A DNA stretch of 64,000 nt from NCBI RefSeq assembly GCF_041260155.1, contig NC_091929.1, forward strand, positions 50,173,389-50,237,388, read 5' to 3'. Origin of the DNA: Ptychodera flava. Taxonomy: Eukaryota; Hemichordata; Enteropneusta; Ptychoderidae. Positions 1-12,031 of this stretch are shown one piece after another. Within the stretch, counting starts at the first letter, position 1; each line of letters opens with the position of its first letter. The notes below the pieces were generated by a model. It had not been told where the DNA came from, did no database searches, and was given only the letters and a program-made list of their open reading frames with translations. The translations under genes were made by a program, and so were the position numbers.

Positions 1-480
1 CCTCCCATTATGACCAGGCACTTTCAAGAACATGTGATAATAAGAGTAGAGATACCCAACTATTCAACAGTTTGGTGTTACAGTGGTTTATAGGAAATCA
101 GGGACTCTACCAAACTTACCAGTAATATTCTAGCATCAGTTATTGTCAAGTAGATTTGAAATGCATGTTCATAATAAGCCCAAACAACAGTGCCTTTTGG
201 AACTCTGAGTTTTGTCTGCCAATGAAAGTACCAAGCATGTGAAATTCTCAACTGGAAACTGTCACAAGAGTTTGTGGTGTTTGTTTTTCAACTTTCACAC
301 TCAAAGGTGATATTGTGAGAAGGACATAAAGGAGGAGTACATTGATCTGAACAATATTTTCAGTTGGCCCCTTGAATTATGCTGAGTACTCAAAATATAA
401 CTAGTCTCCTGTCTTAATGGTTTCATTGTGAAATAATTGTATGCAATGCCCATCTACGGTATATCTGTAGCTTCAGCATG
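1..480 (+). repeat. Tail of an A-type unit, cut by the window edge
   Basis: This matches the last 480 bp of the A-type units, for example 5301-5780, and is followed by the B-type landmark (GCATGACAGCAGAAC) at 481. One local difference is that the usual CATTGATAAGC reads as CATAATAAGC near 170. Confidence 0.9.
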
Positions 481-2818
481 ACAGCAGAACAGACAAGTAT
501 GATAACTGGTTTGATCGATCAGGGTGACTTTGTTCCAAGCAGAATACAATGTGTGCACCTAGCTATACGGAAGATATATTTCAGGGAATTTGAACTTTTT
601 GAATGCTGGTGTAAAAAAGAGTGAAAGAATGTAATCAAAGTGTAATTTTACTCATCTCATTGGCATCCGGAATAAATCAAGTTTGTTGTGGTCTGTATAA
701 TAGAAGCAAGTGATTGTATAATGAACTTTAATAAAACTGATCATTGGAAAATAGTCTCGCCAAATTTTTGCAAGGAAATATTTTTAGTTGAAACAAATAA
801 TACTATGTGTTTACATAATTATTGGATAACTTTTTTGGGTGGCTATATTGGCACTTCATTCAGAATTTCAAAGCTTCGAAAGAAAAAAGGCATCATTTTG
901 CATAGGCTGGTCTTGTAATAATTTTAGCAAATATATTGAAACATTTACTGAGACTCGTATACATCCCATTGTACATTGAATTTGGTTTTTTATCTGAAAA
1001 GAAACAAAAGAATTATTCTAAAAGTACTTTTTCCCTGCAGTTATTTACAACAATTATTATTTCAGAAGAAAAATTTGGAATAAGAAAGGTTGTCTGACTT
1101 CAGATAAAATTCCTGATCTGTGTAATCTCAGCTTTTTTTCAGCGTGAAAAAATAAAGCAAAATAATTGTGATGGAGGAGTTTATTGACAAAATTCCTGAC
1201 ATACTCTTGTACGCATGTTCACAACATAGGTAGAAGTTATTGGTATCCATGAAAAGCAATCAATTAGGAAAAAAATTACATACATAAACACAGGGACTAA
1301 GCAGTTTATTGAAATATTATATTATTCACAGACAGGAATTTCTCCAGAATGTTTCTCTCCAAGTATTAAAATCTTTATACACCTTTGTCTGGTTTTCTAT
1401 ATTCCAAATCTTTATGCATATAATTTTGTTGAAAACCTGGTTGTTTCTGTTCTTTCCTTTGTACAAGAAAAATGTCAAAGAAAGTGTCACTTGCCTGCAG
1501 GATGAAAGCAGATATTATCAGTGCCTGTGCTGTATTGATGTTCTGAAAACCACACCGTACCTAATTTATAGATATTGAAGGGAAAGCACTGATATTTCAG
1601 ACAAGCAAAATAATTTTGTATTGCAGAGTTTCACCATATTAAATATGAAGATACTGGTGCTCATGTATTCAAGTTACTCAAACATTGACAGAGAAATTAA
1701 GCAAAGCTGTAACCAGACCCTGGATATTACGTTTCTTTCCTGAGTAGCTTATTTACTTGGGTTTGCAAGAAAAAATTTGAATTTTGACCTTTTTCTCCCA
1801 CCCATTTAATTTTGTTCGTTGTGACTCCAGTGTAACTAAAACACCATGTGATATGAGAGCAAACAATGCTGGACAGCTGCCTATGGTTCGTCAGGTCAGA
1901 ATAAAGATAAAAAAATGCTAAGATTGTTTTAATTTTGCAAACTTGTTGATGATAATCCAGAGAATATGATAAATATCAGAGGGTATCTGTGCCAGAGATA
2001 TAGGTCAAAGGTTATCAGTCAATTGCCGTAAATGAAAGGTCAAAGGTTATATGACTAGCGTTGTGTACAGAGGAAATCGGTGACACTGAAATGTTTTCAG
2101 CAGTATATCACATGTGACAAACAAGCTGTGTCATAAATATTTTGTAAAAGTTTTTTTATTCCCAATGTAAAATAACCTTGAGTATTTTAAGAATTTTTTG
2201 TGTTGTGTGTTTCTGTGGTTGCTTGTGTACCTTGAAATGTCTGATGTTGCAAAATTAAACAATTTCCAGCCTGTGTCAAGACTCATGGATGAGATTATTT
2301 GTGTTCATGCACTCATGCAATACCCGGGTAGATCCTCCCATTATGACCAAGCACTTTCAACAACATGTGATAATAAGAGTAGAGATACCCAACCATTCAA
2401 CAGTTTGGTGTTACAGTGGTATATAGGAAATCAGGGACTCTATCAAACTTACCAGTAATATTCAAGTATCAGTTATTGTCAAATAGATTTGAAATGCATG
2501 TTTATAAATAAGCCCAAACAACAGTGCCTTTGGAACTCTGAGTTTTGTCTGCAAAGGTGAAATCCCAAGCATGTGAAAATCTCAACTGGAAACTATCACA
2601 AGAGTTTGTGGTGATTGATGGTGTTCATCTTTCATCATCAAAGGTGATATTGAGAGAAAGACATGTTGGAGAAGTAGATTGATCTAAACAATATTTTCAG
2701 TTGGCCCCTTGAATCATGCTGAGTACTCAAATTAAAACTAGTCTGCGGTTTCAATGCGTTTCATTGTGAAGTAAGTGTATACAATGCTCATCTACGGTAT
2801 ATCTGTAGCTTCAGCAAC
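481..2818 (+). repeat. B-type monomer, no MITE
   Basis: A 2.34-kb unit with the uninterrupted target AATACAATGTGTGCACC near 544-560. It has B-type markers: GATCGATCAGGG after the landmark, TATATTGGCAC, and CTGGATATTACG near 1720. It carries both AGGTCAAAGGTTA motifs (2002-2014 and 2037-2049). Confidence 0.9.
2002..2049 (+). promoter_or_regulatory. Pair of DR1-like nuclear receptor motifs, repeated in most monomers
   Basis: AGGTCAAAGGTTA occurs at 2002-2014 and again at 2037-2049. Each is two AGGTCA-like half-sites separated by one A, the DR1 arrangement bound by HNF4, RXR and COUP-type receptors. The second half-site reads AGGTTA, one base off the ideal. The same pair with the same 35 bp spacing is found in the A unit at 4964-4976 and 4999-5011, and in most other monomers at the equivalent place. 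Activity is inference; the sequence shows only the motifs. Confidence 0.4.
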
Positions 2819-5780
2819 ACAGCAGAACGGACCAGTATGAACCAGTCATAAACGGTTTGATCCGGTTCAGGGTGACTTTGTTCCAAGCAGAATACAATGC
2901 ACAGTACAATAAATTACCCACAATTCTCTTTGATTTGTATCCATGAAGGTTACTTTTCTAAAAACGTCTTCAGTTCTGCATGTTAGCACTAATGTTAAGC
3001 ATTAGAATAATTGTTAAATAATATCCAGTAAAAGTACGTTTAGAAATTTCAGCAAAAGTTTCAAAAGAACCATTAAACAACCATAAAAGTCACATTCTGT
3101 AGGTACTACAAATGCCATACTTTTTAGGCAGCAAGTTATGACGAACTGAAGGGGTCATTCTCTGAGAAAACTTAGAATGCAAATTTCTTTTGTCATTTCC
3201 ATTGGAAAAATCAATATTCTTTTGTTTCAAAAAATAGGTGCAACTAGTCTCCCTAATTTTCATTACATTATTCTGTATGGCTGAAGACACAATCACTGGA
3301 AAATTTTACAAAAATGCTATCTCCTCTCTCAATCTTGCATTACTTTTCCAAATCATTTAAAATGAGAATTTAGAAGAACGTTGACCTTAAAAGTATGGTT
3401 TCAGAATTTTTACAACTAGTCTATGAATTTGTCTACACACGGGAGACCTGGTAGACTTCTCTGGGGAATCTCTGAGGATACAAATCACAATGAATTATGG
3501 GAAATTTACAGTACTGTGCAATGTGTGCACCTAGCTATACGGAAGACATATTTCAGGCAGTTTGAACTTTTTGAATGCTGGTGTAAAAAGAGTGAAAGAA
3601 TGTAATCAAAGTGTAATTTTACTTATCTCATTGACATGCGGAATAAATCAAGGTTTGTGTGGACTGTATAGGAGCAAGTGACTGTATAATGAACTTTAAT
3701 AAAACTGACCAATATATAGTCTCGCCAAATTTTGCAAGGAAATGCTTTTTAGTTGAAACAAATAATTCTATGTGTGTTATATAATTATTGGAGTAACTTT
3801 ATTGGGTGGCTATATCGGCACTTCATTCAGAATTTCAAAGCTTCGAAAGAAAAAGGCATTTTGCATAGGCTGGTCTTGTAATAATTCTAGCAAATATATT
3901 GAAACATTTACTGAGACTCGTATACATCCCATTGCACACTGAATTTAGTTTTTTATCTGTAAAAAAACAAAAGAATTATTCTGAAAGTACTTTTTTTCCT
4001 GCAGTTATTTACAACAATTATTATTTCAGAAGAAAAATTTGGAATAAGAAAGGTTGTCTGACTTCAGATAAAATTCCTGAGCTGTATAATCTCAGCTTTT
4101 TATCAGTGTGAAAAACAATAAACCCAAATAATTGTGATGGAGGAGTTTATTGACAAAATTCCTGACAGACTCTTGTACGCATGTTCACAACATAGGTAGA
4201 AATGATTGGTATCCATGAAAAGCAATCAATTAGAAAAAAATTTACATACATAAACACAGGGACAAAGCAGTTTATCAAAATATATATATTTACAGACAGG
4301 AATTTCTCCAGAATGTTTCTCTCCAAGTATTAAAATCTTTATACACCTTTGTCTGGTTTTCTATATTCCAAACCTTTATGCATATAATTTTGTTGGAAAC
4401 CTGGTTGTTTCTGTTCTTTCCTTTGTACAAGAAAAATGTCAAAGAAAGTGTCACTTGCCTGCAGGATGAAGCAGATATTATCAGTGCCTGTGCTGTATTG
4501 ATGTTCTGAAAATCACACCGTACCTAATTTATAGCTATTGGAGGGAAGCCACTGATATTTGAGACAAGCAAAATAATTTTGTATTGCAGAGTTTCACCAT
4601 ATTATTATGAAGACACTGGTGCTCATGTATTCAAGTTACTCAAACATTGACAGAGAAATTAAGCAAAGCTATAACCAGACCCTGGATATTTTGTTTCTTT
4701 TCTGAGTAGCTTATTTACTTGGGTTTGCAAGAAAGAGTTTGAATTCTGACCTTTCTTTCCCACCCAGTTCATTTTGTTCATTGTGACTCCAATGTAACTA
4801 AAACCACCATGTGATATGAGAGCAAACAATGCTGGACAGCTGCCCTGTGGTTCGTCAGGTCAGAATAAAGATAAAAAAATGCTCAGATTGTTTAAATTTT
4901 GCGAACTTATTGAGATAATCAAGAGATATGATAAATATCAGAGGGTATCTGTACCAGAGATATAGGTCAAAGGTTATCAGTTTAGTGCCATAAATGAAAG
5001 GTCAAAGGTTATATGCCAAGGGTTATGTACAAAGGAAATCAGTGACACTGAAATGTTTTCAGCAGTATATCACATATGACAAACAAGCTGTGTCATAAAT
5101 ATTTTGTAAAGGTTGTTTTATTCCCAATGTAAAATATCCTTGAGTATTTTAAAAATTATTTGTGTCGTGTGTTTCTGTGGTTGCTTGTGTACCTTTTAAT
5201 GTCTGATGTTGCAAAATTAAACAATTTCCAGCCTGTGTCAAGACTCATGGATGAGATTATTTGTGTTCACGCACTCATGCAATACCAGGGTAGATCCTCC
5301 CATTATGACCAGGCACTTTCAAGAACATGTGATAATAAGAGTAGAGATACCCAACTATTCAACAGTTTGGTGTTACAGTGGTTTATAGGAAATCAGGGAC
5401 TCTACCAAACTTACCAGTAATATTCTAGCATCAGTTATTGTCAAGTAGATTTGAAATGCATGTTCATTGATAAGCCCAAACAACAGTGCCTTTTGAAACT
5501 CTGAGTTATGTCTGCCAATGTAAAGTACCAAGCATGATAATTTCTCAACTGGAAACTGTCACAAGAGTTTGTTGCGTTTTTTATTTTCAACTTTCACACT
5601 CAAAGGTGATATTGTGAGATGGACATAAAGGAGGAGTACATTGATCTGAACAATATTTTCAGTTGGCCCCTTGAATTATGCTGAGTACTCAAAATATAAC
5701 TAGTCTCCTGTCTTAATGTGTTTCATTGTGAAATAATTGTATGCAATGCCCATCTACGGTATATCTGTAGCTTCAGCATG
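2819..5780 (+). repeat. A-type monomer with MITE
   Basis: A 2.96-kb unit with the MITE at 2900-3518. Outside the MITE it aligns with the B unit along its whole length, with scattered substitutions. A-type markers include CTATATCGGCAC and CTGGATATTTTG. Its MITE is the most divergent of the eight copies in the window. Confidence 0.9.
2900..3518. mobile_element. MITE-like non-autonomous DNA transposon, copy 1
   Basis: A 619 bp insertion present in A units and absent at the same site in B units. It has imperfect terminal inverted repeats of about 43 bp. The left end begins CACAGTACAATAAATTACCC; the reverse complement of the right end begins CACAGTACTGTAAATTTCCC; both continue to GATTTGTATCC. It is flanked by CAATG at 2895-2899 and 3519-3523, while the empty site in B units has a single CAATG. 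That gives a 5-bp target duplication. There is no transposase frame. A 5-bp duplication with ends starting CACAGT fits the Transib/RAG-like group better than hAT (8 bp) or TTAA families, but that assignment is inference. Transcription direction is undefined. Confidence 0.85.
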
Positions 5781-8123
5781 ACAGCAGAACAGACAAGTAT
5801 GATAACTGGTTTGATCGATCAGGGTGACTTTGTTCCAAGCAGAATACAATGTGTGCACCTAGCTATACGGAAGATATATTTCAGGGAATTTGAACTTTTT
5901 GAATGCTGGTGTAAAAAAGAGTGAAAGAATGTAATCAAAGTGTAATTTTACTCATCTCATTGGCATCCGGAATAAATCAAGGTTTGTTGTGGACTGTATA
6001 ATAGAAGCAAGTGATTGTATAATGAACTTTAATAAAACTGATCATTGGAAAATAGTCTCGCCAAATTTTTGCAAGGAAATATTTTTTAGTTGAAACAAAT
6101 AATACTATGTGTTTACATAATTATTGGAGTAACTTTTTTGGGTGGCTATATTGGCACTTCATTCAGAATTTCAAAGCTTCGAAAGAAAAAAGGCATCATT
6201 TTGCATAGGCTGGTCTTGTAATAATTTTAGCAAATATATTGAAACATTTACTGAGACTCGTATACATCCCATTGTACATTGAATTTGGTTTTTTATCTGA
6301 AAAGAAACAAAAGAATTATTCTAAAAGTACTTTTTCCCTGCAGTTATTTACAACAATTATTATTTCAGAAGAAAAATTTGGAATAAGAAAGGTTGTCTGA
6401 CTTCAGATAAAATTCCTGATCTGTGTAATCTCAGCTTTTTTTCAGCGTGAAAAATAAAGCAAAATAATTGTGATGGAGGAGTTTATTGACAAAATTCCTG
6501 ACATACTCTTGTACGCATGTTCACAACATAGGTAGAAGTTATTGGTATCCATGAAAAGCAATCAATTAGGAAAAAAATTACATACATAAACACAGGGACT
6601 AAGCAGTTTATTGAAATATTATATTATTCACAGACAGGAATTTCTCCAGAATGTTTCTCTCCAAGTATTAAAATCTTTATACACCTTTGTCTGGTTTTCT
6701 ATATTCCAAATCTTTATGCATATAATTTTGTTGAAAACCTGGTTGTTTCTGTTCTTTCCTTTGTACAAGAAAAATGTCAAAGAAAGTGTCACTTGCCTGC
6801 AGGATGAAAGCAGATATTATCAGTGCCTGTGCTGTATTGATGTTCTGAAAACCACACCGTACCTAATTTATAGATATTGAAGGGAAAGCACTGATATTTC
6901 AGACAAGCAAAATAATTTTGTATTGCAGAGTTTCACCATATTAAATTATGAAGATACTGGTGCTCATGTATTCAAGTTACTCAAACATTGACAGAGAAAT
7001 TAAGCAAAGCTGTAACCAGACCCTGGATATTAGTTCTTTCTTTCCTGAGTAGCTTATTTACTTGGGTTTGCAAGAAAAAATTTGAATTTTGACCTTTTTC
7101 TCCCACCCATTTAATTTTGTTCGTTGTGACTCCAGTGTAACTAAAAACACCATGTGATATGAGAGCAAACAATGCTGGACAGCTGCCTATGGTTCGTCAG
7201 GTCAGAATAAAGATAAAAAAATGCTAAGATTGTTTTAATTTTGCAAACTTGTTGATGATAATCAAGAGAATATGATAAATATCAGAGGGTATCTGTGCCA
7301 GAGATATAGGTCAAAGGTTATCAGTCAATTGCCGTAAATGAAAGGTCAAAGGTTATATGACTAGCGTTGTGTACAGAGGAAATCGGTGACACTGAAATGT
7401 TTTCAGCAGTATATCACATGTGACAAACAAGCTGTGTCATAAATATTTTGTAAAAGTTTTTTTATTCCCAATGTAAAATAACCTTGAGTATTTTAAGAAT
7501 TTTTTGTGTTGTGTGTTTCTGTGGTTGCTTGTGTACCTTGAAATGTCTGATGTTGCAAAATTAAACAATTTCCAGCCTGTGTCAAGACTCATGGATGAGA
7601 TTATTTGTGTTCATGCACTCATGCAATACCCGGGTAGATCCTCCCATTATGACCAAGCACTTTCAACAACATGTGATAATAAGAGTAGAGATACCCAACC
7701 ATTCAACAGTTTGGTGTTACAGTGGTATATAGGAAATCAGGGACTCTATCAAACTTACCAGTAATATTCAAGTATCAGTTATTGTCAAATAGATTTGAAA
7801 TGCATGTTTATAAATAAGCCCAAACAACAGTGCCTTTTGGAACTCTGATTTTGTCTGCAAAGGTGAAATCCCAAGCATGTGAAAATCTCAACTGGAAACT
7901 ATCACAAGAGTTTGTGGTGATTGATGGTGTTCATCTTCATCATCAAAGGTGATATTGAGAGAAAGACATGTTGGAGAAGTAGATTGATCTAAACAATATT
8001 TTCAGTTGGCCCCTTGAATCATGCTGAGTACTCAAATTAAAACTAGTCTGCGGTTTCAATGCGTTTCATTGTGAAGTAAGTGTATACAATGCTCATCTAC
8101 GGTATATCTGTAGCTTCAGCAAC
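5781..8123 (+). repeat. B-type monomer, no MITE
   Basis: 2343 bp and almost identical to the unit at 481-2818. Differences are mostly one-base length changes in homopolymers. The empty MITE target is intact near 5845. Confidence 0.9.
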
Positions 8124-11087
8124 ACAGCAGAACGGACCAGTATGAACCAGTCATAAACGGTTTGATCCGGTTCAGGGTGACTTTGTTCCAAGCAGAATAC
8201 AATGCACAGTACAATAAATTACCCACAATTCTCTTTGATTTGTATCCATGAAGGTTACTTTTCTAAAAACGTCTTCAGTTCTGCATGTTAGCACTAATGT
8301 TAAGCATTAGAATAATTGTTAAATAATATCCAGTAAAAGTACGTTTAGAAATTTCAGCAAAAGTTTCAAAAGAACCATTAAACAACCATAAAAGTCACAT
8401 TCTGTAGGTACTACAAATGCCATACTTTTAGGCAGCAAGTTATGACGAACTGAAGGGGTCATTCTCTGAGAAAACTTAGAATGCAAATTTCTTTTGTCAT
8501 TTCCATTGGAAAAAATCAATATCCTTTTGTTTCAAAAAACAGGTGCAACTGGTCTCCCTACTTTTCATCACATTATTCTGTATGGCTGAAGACACAATCA
8601 GTGGAAAATTTTACAAAAATGCTATCTCCTCTCTCAATCTTGCATAATCTTCCAAATCATTTAAAATGAGAATTGAGAAGAATGGTCTTCTTAAAAGTAT
8701 GGTTTCAGAATTTTTACAACTAGTCTGTGAATTTGTCTACACATGGGAGACCAGGTAGACTTCTCTGGGGAATCTCTGAGGATACAAATCGCTATGAATT
8801 ATGGGAAATTTACAGTACTGTGCAATGTGTGCACCTAGCTATACGGAAGACATATTTCAGGCAGTTTGAACTTTTTGAATGCTGGTGTAAAAAGAGTGAA
8901 AGAATGTAATCAAAGTGTAATTTTACTTATCTCATTGACATGCGGAATAAATCAAGGTTTGTGTGGACTGTATAGGAGCAAGTGACTGTATAATGAACTT
9001 TAATAAAACTGACCAATATATAGTCTCGCCAAATTTTGCAAGGAAATGCTTTTTAGTTGAAACAAATAATTCTATGTGTTTATATAATTATTGGAGTAAC
9101 TTTATTGGGTGGCTATATCGGCACTTCATTCAGAATTTCAAAGCTTCGAAAGAAAAAGGCATTTTGCATAGGCTGGTCTTGTAATAATTCTAGCAAATAT
9201 ATTGAAACATTTACTGAGACTCGTATACATCCCATTGCACACTGAATTTAGTTTTTTATCTGTAAAAAAACAAAAGAATTATTCTGAAAGTACTTTTTTT
9301 CCTGCAGTTATTTACAACAATTATTATTTCAGAAGAAAAAAATTGGAATAAGAAAGGTTGTCTGACTTCAGATAAAATTCCTGAGCTGTATAATCTCAGC
9401 TTTTTATCAGTGTGAAAAACAATAAACCCAAATAATTGTGATGGAGGAGTTTATTGACAAAATTCCTGACAGACTCTTGTACGCATGTTCACAACATAGG
9501 TAGAAATGATTGGTATCCATGAAAAGCAATCAATTAGAAAAAAATTTACATACATAAACACAGGGACAAAGCAGTTTATCAAAATATTATATTATTTACA
9601 GACAGGAATTTCTCCAGAATGTTTCTCTCCAAGTATTAAAATCTTTATACACCTTTGTCTGGTTTTCTATATTCCAAACCTTTATGCATATAATTTTGTT
9701 GGAGACCTGGTTGTTTCTGTTCTTTCCTTTGTACAAGAAAAATGTCAAAGAAAGTGTCACTTGCCTGCAGGATGAAAGCAGATATTATCAGTGCCTGTGC
9801 TGTATTGATGTTCTGAAAATCACACCGTACCTAATTTATAGCTATTGGAGGGAAGCCACTGATATTTGAGACAAGCAAAATAATTTTGTATTGCAGAGTT
9901 TCACCATATTATTATGAAGACACTGGTGCTCATGTATTCAAGTTACTCAAACATTGACAGAGAAATTAAGCAAAGCTATAACCAGACCCTGGATATTTTG
10001 TTTCTTTTCTGAGTAGCTTATTTACTTGGGTTTGCAAGAAAGAGTTTGAATTCTGACCTTTCTTTCCCACCCAGTTCATTTTGTTCATTGTGACTCCAAT
10101 GTAACTAAACCACCATGTGATATGAGAGCAAACAATGCTGGACAGCTGCCCTGTGGTTCGTCAGGTCAGAATAAAGATAAAAAAATGCTCAGATTGTTTA
10201 AATTTTGCGAACTTATTGAGATAATCAAGAGAATATGATAAATATCAGAGGGTATCTGTACCAGAGATATAGGTCAAAGGTTATCAGTTTAGTGCCATAA
10301 ATGAAAGGTCAAAGGTTATATGCCAAGGGTTATGTACAAAGGAAATCAGTGACACTGAAATGTTTTCAGCAGTATATCACATATGACAAACAAGCTGTGT
10401 CATAAATATTTTGTAAAGGTTGTTTTATTCCCAATGTAAAATATCCTTGAGTATTTTAAAAATTATTTGTGTCGTGTGTTTCTGTGGTTGCTTGTGTACC
10501 TTTTAATGTCTGATGTTGCAAAATTAAACAATTTCCAGCCTGTGTCAAGACTCATGGATGAGATTATTTGTGTTCACGCACTCATGCAATACCAGGGTAG
10601 ATCCTCCCATTATGACCAGGCACTTTCAAGAACATGTGATAATAAGAGTAGAGATACCCAACTATTCAACAGTTTGGTGTTACAGTGGTTTATAGGAAAT
10701 CAGGGACTCTACCAAACTTACCAGTAATATTCTAGCATCAGTTATTGTCAAGTAGATTTGAAATGCATGTTCATTGATAAGCCCAAACAACAGTGCCTTT
10801 TGAAACTCTGAGTTATGTCTGCCAATGTAAAGTACCAAGCATGATAATTTCTCAACTGGAAACTGTCACAAGAGTTTGTTGCGTTTTTTATTTTCAACTT
10901 TCACACTCAAAGGTGATATTGTGAGATGGACATAAAGGAGGAGTACATTGATCTGAACAATATTTTCAGTTGGCCCCTTGAATTATGCTGAGTACTCAAA
11001 ATATAACTAGTCTCCTGTCTTAATGTGTTTCATTGTGAAATAATTGTATGCAATGCCCATCTACGGTATATCTGTAGCTTCAGCATG
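8124..11087 (+). repeat. A-type monomer with MITE
   Basis: 2964 bp, with the MITE at 8205-8822. It is very close to the A units of the right array and closer to them than to its neighbour at 2819-5780 within the MITE segment. Confidence 0.9.
8205..8822. mobile_element. MITE-like DNA transposon, copy 2
   Basis: 618 bp, with the same inverted ends (CACAGTAC...GTACTGTG), the same flanking CAATG repeats and the same insertion site as copy 1. The shared site means it was amplified with the array rather than inserted again. Confidence 0.85.
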
Positions 11088-11540
11088 ACAGCAGAACAGA
11101 CAAGTATGATAACTGGTTTGATCGATCAGGGTGACTTTGTTCCAAGCAGAATACAATGTGTGCACCTAGCTATACGGAAGATATATTTCAGGGAATTTGA
11201 ACTTTTTGAATGCTGGTGTAAAAAAGAGTGAAAGAATGTAATCAAAGTGTAATTTTACTCATCTCATTGGCATCCGGAATAAATCAAGGTTTGTTGTGGA
11301 CTGTATAATAGAAGCAAGTGATTGTATAATGAACTTTAATAAAACTGATCATTGGAAAATAGTCTCGCCAAATTTTTGCAAGGAAATATTTTTTAGTTGA
11401 AACAAATAATACTATGTGTTTACATAATTATTGGAGTAACTTTTTTGGGTGGCTATATTGGCACTTCATTCAGAATTTCAAAGCTTCGAAAGAAAAAAGG
11501 CATCATTTTGCATAGGCTGGTCTTGTAATAATTTTAGCAA
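11088..11540 (+). repeat. B-type monomer truncated by the gap
   Basis: The first 453 bp of a B unit, ending at TTTTAGCAA directly before the Ns. The sequence after the Ns does not continue the unit. Confidence 0.9.
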
Positions 11541-11640
11541 NNNNNNNNNNNNNNNNNNNNNNNNNNNNNNNNNNNNNNNNNNNNNNNNNNNNNNNNNNNN
11601 NNNNNNNNNNNNNNNNNNNNNNNNNNNNNNNNNNNNNNNN
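11541..11640. other. Assembly gap of 100 N
   Basis: Exactly 100 N, the usual placeholder for a scaffold join of unknown size. The left side is array and the right side is single-copy DNA. The true distance, and even the adjacency, between the left array and the gene region is therefore not established by sequence. Confidence 0.99.
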
Positions 11641-11822
11641 AGATATGAAGTTAGCAGCTTGTAGCACAAGTACCAAAAGTAATAGTATTCTCTGAAATTA
11701 TCTGAAGATTGCTTGTTTACATTTAATGAGGGAAATGGGAAATAGCATCTCGAAATACTTATATTTATGGGCAAAGTTTCCAACAGGGTTTAGTGAGTCA
11801 GGTGAAATGTTAAATGAAGTTC
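11641..11822. other. Single-copy DNA, nothing recognised
   Basis: 182 bp between the gap and the left inverted repeat. I see no exon, tandem repeat or similarity to the array monomer. Confidence 0.5.
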
Positions 11823-12031
11823 TACAGCGAACGTCAAAATGAACCGGAGACCAACTTTGATAAGCCCCTATCAATTTCCCTCGTAATCTTCCAATATCCC
11901 TTGGAAAACACCGAGGTACTTTGGTTAGTGTTGCCTATAAACAGGCCAATAAACATACAAGGCGCCTGCTGTGTTACTGCCATTCGATCTCCCTTCTATT
12001 TCTGGCTCCCTTTCCGGAAGAAACCATTTTG
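11823..12031 (+). repeat. Left arm of an inverted repeat pair
   Basis: Begins TACAGCGAACGTCAAAATGA and ends near AAACCATTTTG. It matches the reverse complement of 13266-13453. The first 100 bp are nearly identical, with looser similarity further in. This arm has about 20 extra bases after TTTGGTTAGT. Short open frames in it are mirrored in the other arm and simply reflect the repeat. It could be the terminal repeat of a non-autonomous DNA transposon or an inverted segmental duplication. I see no clean target duplication outside the arms. Confidence 0.8.

Larger units (their letters stand above)
1..11540 (+). repeat. Left macrosatellite array (A/B dimers of a 2.34-kb monomer)
   Basis: Head-to-tail tandem array. 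A landmark ending in ACAGCAGAAC recurs at 481, 2819, 5781, 8124 and 11088, so spacings alternate 2338, 2962, 2343 and 2964 bp. The longer units differ from the shorter ones mainly by a 619 bp transposon insertion. The dimer period is about 5.3 kb (481 to 5781 and 5781 to 11088). The array runs off the left edge of the window and stops at the N gap. All open frames in it are short and repeat with the unit. They show no splice structure or conserved domain that I recognise, so I treat the array as non-coding. Confidence 0.95.

Noticed and set aside
2900-3518. hAT or piggyBac assignment of the MITE
   Set aside because: The filled-versus-empty comparison gives a 5-bp duplication (CAATG), not 8 bp or TTAA, and the ends do not start CAGNG or CCC.
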